NCBI GenBank assembly: GCA_029747585.1
Contig: JAPEVF010001228.1
Span: forward strand, 1 to 12,137
Length of the DNA: 12,137 nt
Direction: 5' to 3'
Source of the DNA: Pleurotus djamor
Taxonomy: Eukaryota > Basidiomycota > Agaricomycetes > Agaricales > Pleurotaceae
A program made the translations under genes and the position numbers. Shown one piece after another: positions 7,547-12,137 of this stretch. The notes beneath the pieces were generated by a model. That model was not told the origin of the DNA. It made no database searches and saw only the letters and a list, made by a program, of their open reading frames with translations. How positions within the stretch are numbered: the stretch's first letter is position 1; the number at the start of each line of letters is the position of its first letter.

Positions 7547-10500
7547 TGTCTACCAAGAAAGTCATTGCGAAAGACATTCGAAATTTCTTTGGTGCGAAGT
7601 CACAGAGCAGCCAGAAGTCTAAACAATCGTCTAGTCAAGTAAGCACGCCCCGCCCTAATGCTGTTTTCGACCGTGTCTGACCCTTTCCGTCAGGTTACAA
7701 GCCAGAAATCTCGGGCTGAGGAGCCCATAGTAATTAGTATGTTACCTTATATCTTTGCTGCAGTCTTGGTACTAACGCTTAACTAGGCGATGATGAGAAA
7801 CGGCGCGTACTTGCCTTCACGCTATGTCTAGGGTTGTGCTGACATGAGGGAACAGACCATCGAAACCAGTCCACCGTCCGTGAGTGCGGCCACGTTGAAG
7901 TACGCGACTCTGATTGACCCTTTCAAGTAGCACGAAACTTACCCCTGCTCCAGTAAGCCCTCATCATCTCTACGCACCAATGACTCTGAAGGAAGTTTTG
8001 GTTAGACACCCTCGGTGTGAGTCACACACTTTTCCACATATCTCCGTTTCTGACGCGCTTTTCGACGAAAGCGGCCGCATAGCTGATGCAATGGACTTGG
8101 ATGACGAAGATGACGCACCTGTGCGGAGAATGGCATCTGGGATGAAGCGGAAGGCGGTCGTTTCTAGCGACGATGAATCTGACGATCAGCCTTCACCACC
8201 GAAAAAGAAGCCTACGGTCTCAAAGCATGCGAGGCCTTCCCCTCCTAAATCTCGCAAGCCGCCAGCGAAGTCAAAGCCCAAGGATGATGACTACCAGGAG
8301 ATATCTGACTCAGATGATGCCGTTGAACTAGTCAAGCCACCGCCTGCCAAGAAGGTGAAGCCCTCTACCACTGCCAACAAAGCGGCGACAAAGAAGGAAG
8401 CCAAAACGTCTTCATCAAAGAGCAAGGACGAAACGCCCGTTGCTGGAGATGAACCACCGAAAAAGAAGTCCAATTGGTACGCGATGAAGGCAGCTAAGAT
8501 GGCCGGCCCAAGTGCACCTGGATCCAAGGAGGTTCCCGAGCCAGCTTCGGAAGACTGTCTCGCTGGCCTGGCTTTTGTTTTCACCGGAGAATTAAGTAGC
8601 TTTTCGCGGAACGAGGCTATTGACATTGCCAAGCGCTTTGGAGGGTGCGTCGTCTAAGTTCGGCCTAGTTCGGCAGATTCTCATTGCTATACAGTCGCGT
8701 TGTCGGCCAGCCTTCGAGCAAGACCGATTATATCATCCTCGGTGAAGACGCCGGCCCTTCCAAGCTTGCTGCTATCAAAAAGCATAATCTTAAGACACTT
8801 TCTGAAGACGAGTTCCTCAACTTGATTGCTACGAGAAAAGGTCCAGGGAACGGCAAAGGCTTCGATGAGAAAACGAAGAAGAAAATGGAGAAGGAACAGG
8901 AGGCCATACGACAAGCAGCCAGAGACATGGAAAAACGAGAGAAAGCAGCTGAAACGACTGCATCAAGTAGCAAAGCTGGTTCCTCGTATGTATCGTTATT
9001 CCCTTTTCCTTTCTCGATCTCAAGCTGAATCGCACATTCACCTAGCTCACACTCTTTGAACCCGGCGTCTCAGTTATGGACGACACGCTATGCCCCTCAA
9101 TCTTTGAAGGAGATTTGTGGGAACAAGGGGCAAGTCGAGAAGCTTCAACAGTGGCTGACGGACTGGTGCGTTCGCTCCTTCCACATTATTGTCACCTTGC
9201 AGTGCCCTTACGTCTGTTCGTTTAGGCCAAAGAACATGAAGTCCGGGTTCAAAAAACCCGGAAAGAATGCTATGGGTACTTTCCGCGCTGTTCTCATCAC
9301 GGGTCCACCTGGTATCGGCAAGACTACCAGCGCGCATTTGTGTGCGAAGCTTGCGGGTTTTACACCCATTGAGTTGAATGCCAGTGATGCAAGGAGCAAG
9401 AAGTTGGTAGAGGTCAGCATCGACTCTCATGCTTGAGGGCATCCTATTGACAGCTTTCAGAACGGGATGAATATCAACAACAAGTCTCTCGATGGCTACC
9501 TAGCAGGTGGCTCAGATCATGGCGTGTGTTCCTTCCTGGGATAACCTCGATCCTTCCACTCAATTTGTTTTCCGTAGGCCACTAATTCAGCAGGCGTATC
9601 AATCACTGACCGTAGCTGCCTGATCATGGACGAGGTGGACGGCATGTCTGCTGGAGATCGAGGAGGTGTTGGTGCTATGAACGCTCTCATCAAGAAAACC
9701 AAGATCCCCATCATCTGTATCGCTAATGATAGAAATGCACAGAAACTAAAGCCACTGCAGCACACGACTTTCAGTCTTTCGTTCCGGAAGTAAGCACTCC
9801 CGCAAAACTCTCGGTGCCCCGAGCACGAGTTTGATTCGATTGCTTTAGGCCTGAATCCAACGCCATTCGCTCACGATTGCTCACAATTGCTTATAAGTAT
9901 GTTCCATCTTTCCTGACCCGAACATTTCTCCTCACTGTCGCCCAGAGAAAAGATGAAGGTGCCTGCCAATGTCATCGACCAACTTGTGCAAGGTGCACAA
10001 TCAGACATTCGACAAGTAATCAACATGCTTTCAACATGGAAACTCTCCAGCGATGCAATGAGCTTCGATGAGGGCAAGATGTTGTACGTCACGGTTATTT
10101 GATGTCTAGGTGCAGCAGCGCGTCTGATTGATACACTCATTAGGGCGAAGATGAATGAGAAGTATTCCATAATGAGCCCTTTCGATATCACACAGAAAAT
10201 GCTTGGGCCATACTTATTCTCGCATACTGCGCGAGAAACACTTGGTGACAAAATGGAGTTGTATTTCCATGATCATTCCTTTATGCCACTCTTCATTCAA
10301 GTACGCCCGTCCTACTTCAGGATCTTCACTTTCTCACCGAGGCCTGCTTCACGTCATAGGAGAATTACCTGAAAACTCAACCTGCTCGGGTTCGCAACCT
10401 TGATGGGCCAGAGAAGGACCTCAAGTTATTGAACTTGATGGATCGAGCCGCCTCTTCAATATCAGATGGTGATTTGGTGGATGCTCTAATCCATGGGTAC

Positions 10501-11468
10501 GTCGACGTTTGCCCCTCCCACTCCTAGTCTTGACATGCCCCTGCATAGTCCTGAGCAACATTGGTCGTTAATGCCCCTCCATGCCGTATGTTCCGCAGTC
10601 CGGCCCTCATCATTCCTGTATGGTCAAGGGGCTGGTTATGGGGGGCCCAATGCGATGTCGTTCCCTCAGTACGTTGTTCATGCGCATCTCGCCCCATGGC
10701 AACACGACTAAACATTATCCAGGTGGCTAGGGCAGAACTCAAAGCAGAACAAACTCAACCGTCAATTGACAGATGTTCAAGTCCGCATGAGACTCAAGGT
10801 TTCTGGTGACAAATCAGAAATACGGCAGTCTTATCTGCCCGCGCTCTACCCGTATATCGTGAAACCCCTGATAGATGAGGGCTCGGTTGGTATTCCACAT
10901 CTTCACCTGAGTTTCTCATTGACGTTCGTCTCAGGCGGCGGTAGAAGATGTCATCGAGCGCATGGATGAGTACTATTTGTCTAAAGACGACTGGGATACC
11001 GTCGTTGAGCTGGGTGTTGATCAAAGCAAAGACGAGCTCGTTCTGAAACAGATACCGACAGCGACGAAGACAGCCTTCACCAGAAAGTCAGGTGATCCGC
11101 TGCTCCTACCCTCATCTTCACGCTGAACACGTATATAGATATAACGCTGGTGAACACCCCATTCCGTTCCACAAAGCTGTCGATCTGGGCAAGGCTCCCA
11201 AGAAGCTTGCGTCTGCCGGTCCGGCACCAGATATTGAAGATGCGTTTGACGTTCGTGTCGTATTCTCCCGCGTTGTCAATTATCCTCTAATCTTCTTTTC
11301 CCTCAGCTTGACGATGTCGTTGATGAAGCCTCGGATGATGAGAAGGCTCAAGACCCAGATGACCTCAGCAAGGATAGTCTATTCAAGGTCGCGAAGAAGA
11401 AAGCCCCGGGTAAAACTGGCGCTGCATCTTCAGGAAAGAGCCGGAGCAAGAAAAAGGATGTATCATAA
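7546..11468 (+). CDS. RFC1: Replication factor C subunit 1 (clamp-loader large subunit)
   Basis: RFC1 is the large AAA+ subunit of the RFC complex that loads PCNA onto primer ends in the nucleus. Proposed exons: 7546-7638, 7694-7736, 7787-7806, 7856-7875, 7928-8644, 8695-8985, 9046-9165, 9226-9412, 9461-9523, 9578-9789, 9849-9896, 9946-10083, 10144-10300, 10360-10496, 10549-10668, 10723-10885, 10935-11086, 11139-11250 and 11307-11468. These join in frame to about 984 residues (yeast 861, human 1148). The N-terminus has DIRNFFG (PIP-like). A long Lys/Asp/Ser-rich linker follows, then a BRCT domain (about 265-345; FVFTGEL, KRFGGRV), the RFC box [10 protein letters not shown], Walker [10 protein letters not shown] (about 461-469), [10 protein letters not shown], Walker B LIMDEVDG (about 533-540) and ICIANDR. 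The RFC1-specific C-terminal domain is marked by [20 protein letters not shown] and AFTRKYN, and ends in a KKK-rich tail. The start is the ATG just before DIRNFFG. All introns are 48-60 nt; the fourth has an unusual donor (GTCCGT). Confidence 0.95.
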
Positions 11469-11571
11469 TGATCTTCATACTATCACGTCGCAAATCTATT
11501 CTCGTCATTTTGTATCCTTTCCATCAAGATCACTCAGTATGCACATGACACCGTTGCCATGAGTTTTTGTG

Positions 11572-11645
11572 GGCCGACTAGCTCAGCTGGTTAGAGCGTC
11601 GTGCTAATAACGCGAAGGTCTTGGGTTCGATCCCCACGTTGGCCA
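11572..11645 (+). tRNA. tRNA-Ile (anticodon AAT)
   Basis: The 74-nt sequence folds as a cloverleaf without an intron. The acceptor GGCCGAC pairs with GTTGGCC (one G-U) and is followed by discriminator A. The D stem is GCTC/GAGC. The anticodon stem TCGTG/CGCGA (one G-U) holds the loop CTAATAA, so the anticodon is AAT (read as IAU), decoding isoleucine. The T loop is TTCGATC. The outermost T-stem pair is a U-C mismatch. Box A (TAGCTCAGCTGG) and box B (GGTTCGATCCC) are intact, as needed for Pol III. No CCA is encoded, as expected for eukaryotes. Confidence 0.95.
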
Positions 11646-11665
11646 CGACATCGGTGTTGCGTATG

Positions 11666-11670
11666 TTTTT
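11666..11670 (+). terminator. RNA polymerase III terminator of tRNA-Ile
   Basis: A run of five T begins 21 bp after the tRNA's last base and is the first T run of four or more downstream, so it should end the primary transcript and leave a short 3' trailer. Confidence 0.7.
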
Positions 11671-11672
11671 GA

Positions 11673-11702
11673 CATCCGTCTTCATCCGTCTTCATCCACC
11701 TT
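11673..11702 (+). repeat. Three 10-bp tandem units after the tRNA
   Basis: CATCCGTCTT is repeated exactly (11673-11682, 11683-11692) and followed by the variant CATCCACCTT (11693-11702). It lies just past the Pol III terminator. No function is suggested; it looks like a small slippage-type repeat. Confidence 0.6.
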
Positions 11703-11814
11703 CGTCGAGGTTTTCGAGGTTCGGCCTTCGAGTTCGCTTAATATTGATCAAATCGAATGAAAAGGACTACGGAGATATCTTACATGCAGGCTTACAACTA
11801 CCCTTCTACAAATA

Positions 11815-12137
11815 TTACGAGTCGTGATCTAGCTGAATCAACCTCTCCAATATCAAATCATTGTCGTACTGAGTGAAAGCGCCGCGTATAATGTCCTTCC
11901 ATATGTCCCAGCGCCAGTAGTCATAACGCGACGCCATGGCAGTTTCCCAGTACTCCGGCATCCATCCTGCAGTTTCCCAGTCGATCAAACCGACAGGTTG
12001 GCAGTTTTCATCTACGATAATGTTGTGCGGTACGATATCCCCATGTGTAAGGCAGATGCGATATTTCTTCTTAAGTCTCTCGTCTACCAGCCGACGTATA
12101 TGTCTATCTTTCATTCGCTCGTCTCGAACGGTGCAAA
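11815..12137 (-). CDS. APH-family phosphotransferase/kinase, C-terminal part
   Basis: This is the C-terminal 106 or so residues of a gene that continues past the right edge. An in-window ATG at 12114 exists, but the frame is open to the edge and the N-terminal lobe is missing, so that ATG is probably internal. The segment has the catalytic loop THGDIVPHNIIVD (HGD with the downstream Asn and Asp) and the metal-binding GLIDWETAGW, then PEYWE, as in fungal members of the APH (PF01636) family. These proteins share the protein-kinase-like fold. In fungi they are numerous and their substrates are mostly unknown, so the family name should not be read as drug resistance. The stop (TAA) is at 11815-11817, converging on the tRNA. 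Confidence 0.88.
   Translation of the reverse strand, partial: CTVRDERMKDRHIRRLVDERLKKKYRICLTHGDIVPHNIIVDENCQPVGLIDWETAGWMPEYWETAMASRYDYWRWDIWKDIIRGAFTQYDNDLILERLIQLDHDS

Noticed and set aside
8291..8632. 113-codon minus-strand frame
   Set aside because: Antisense to the Lys-rich linker and BRCT start of RFC1; no independent motif.
1..12137. Search for transposon ends, viral genes, CRISPR arrays or a novel gene cluster
   Set aside because: No terminal repeats, transposase, reverse transcriptase, regularly spaced repeats or co-oriented unknown genes were seen; the region looks like ordinary fungal chromosome.

Overview
The window is nuclear DNA of a filamentous basidiomycete, most likely an agaricomycete (mushroom-forming fungus). 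Three things point there: genes are densely packed and cut by many GT..AG introns of about 48-60 nt, the homologues are of fungal type, and a FunK1 kinase is present, a family greatly expanded in Agaricomycetes. No species can be named. The sequence contains one ambiguous base (N at 2518).

Layout from left to right: (1) 1-310, no supported gene; (2) 311-2608, minus strand, six-exon NOC4, a nucleolar 40S-ribosome assembly factor; (3) a short divergent promoter; (4) 2692-5394, plus strand, eight-exon FunK1-type kinase with an in-frame TGA near its C-terminus; (5) an intergenic stretch with a TATA box and a 13-bp palindrome; (6) 5829-6875, plus strand, intronless HEM13 (oxygen-dependent coproporphyrinogen III oxidase); (7) a 670-bp intergenic stretch with several short repeats; (8) 7546-11468, plus strand, RFC1, the large subunit of the clamp loader, in about 19 exons; (9) 11572-11645, plus strand, tRNA-Ile(AAT) with a Pol III terminator; (10) 11815 to the window end, minus strand, the C-terminal part of an APH-family phosphotransferase/kinase.

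The genes do not form a pathway. Ribosome assembly, haem synthesis, DNA replication and a tRNA are conserved housekeeping functions that sit next to two members of the protein-kinase-like superfamily (FunK1 and APH), which are typically expanded and variable in mushroom genomes. I found no mobile element, CRISPR array, virus-like gene or new multi-gene system. The points most worth checking concern gene structure: the NOC4 start beside the N, the FunK1 internal stop, an RFC1 intron with a weak donor, introns whose retention would keep the frame, and a GC-rich inverted repeat that reaches the RFC1 start codon. Exon boundaries were worked out by hand from splice signals, reading frame and recalled family conservation, with no alignment or transcript evidence.
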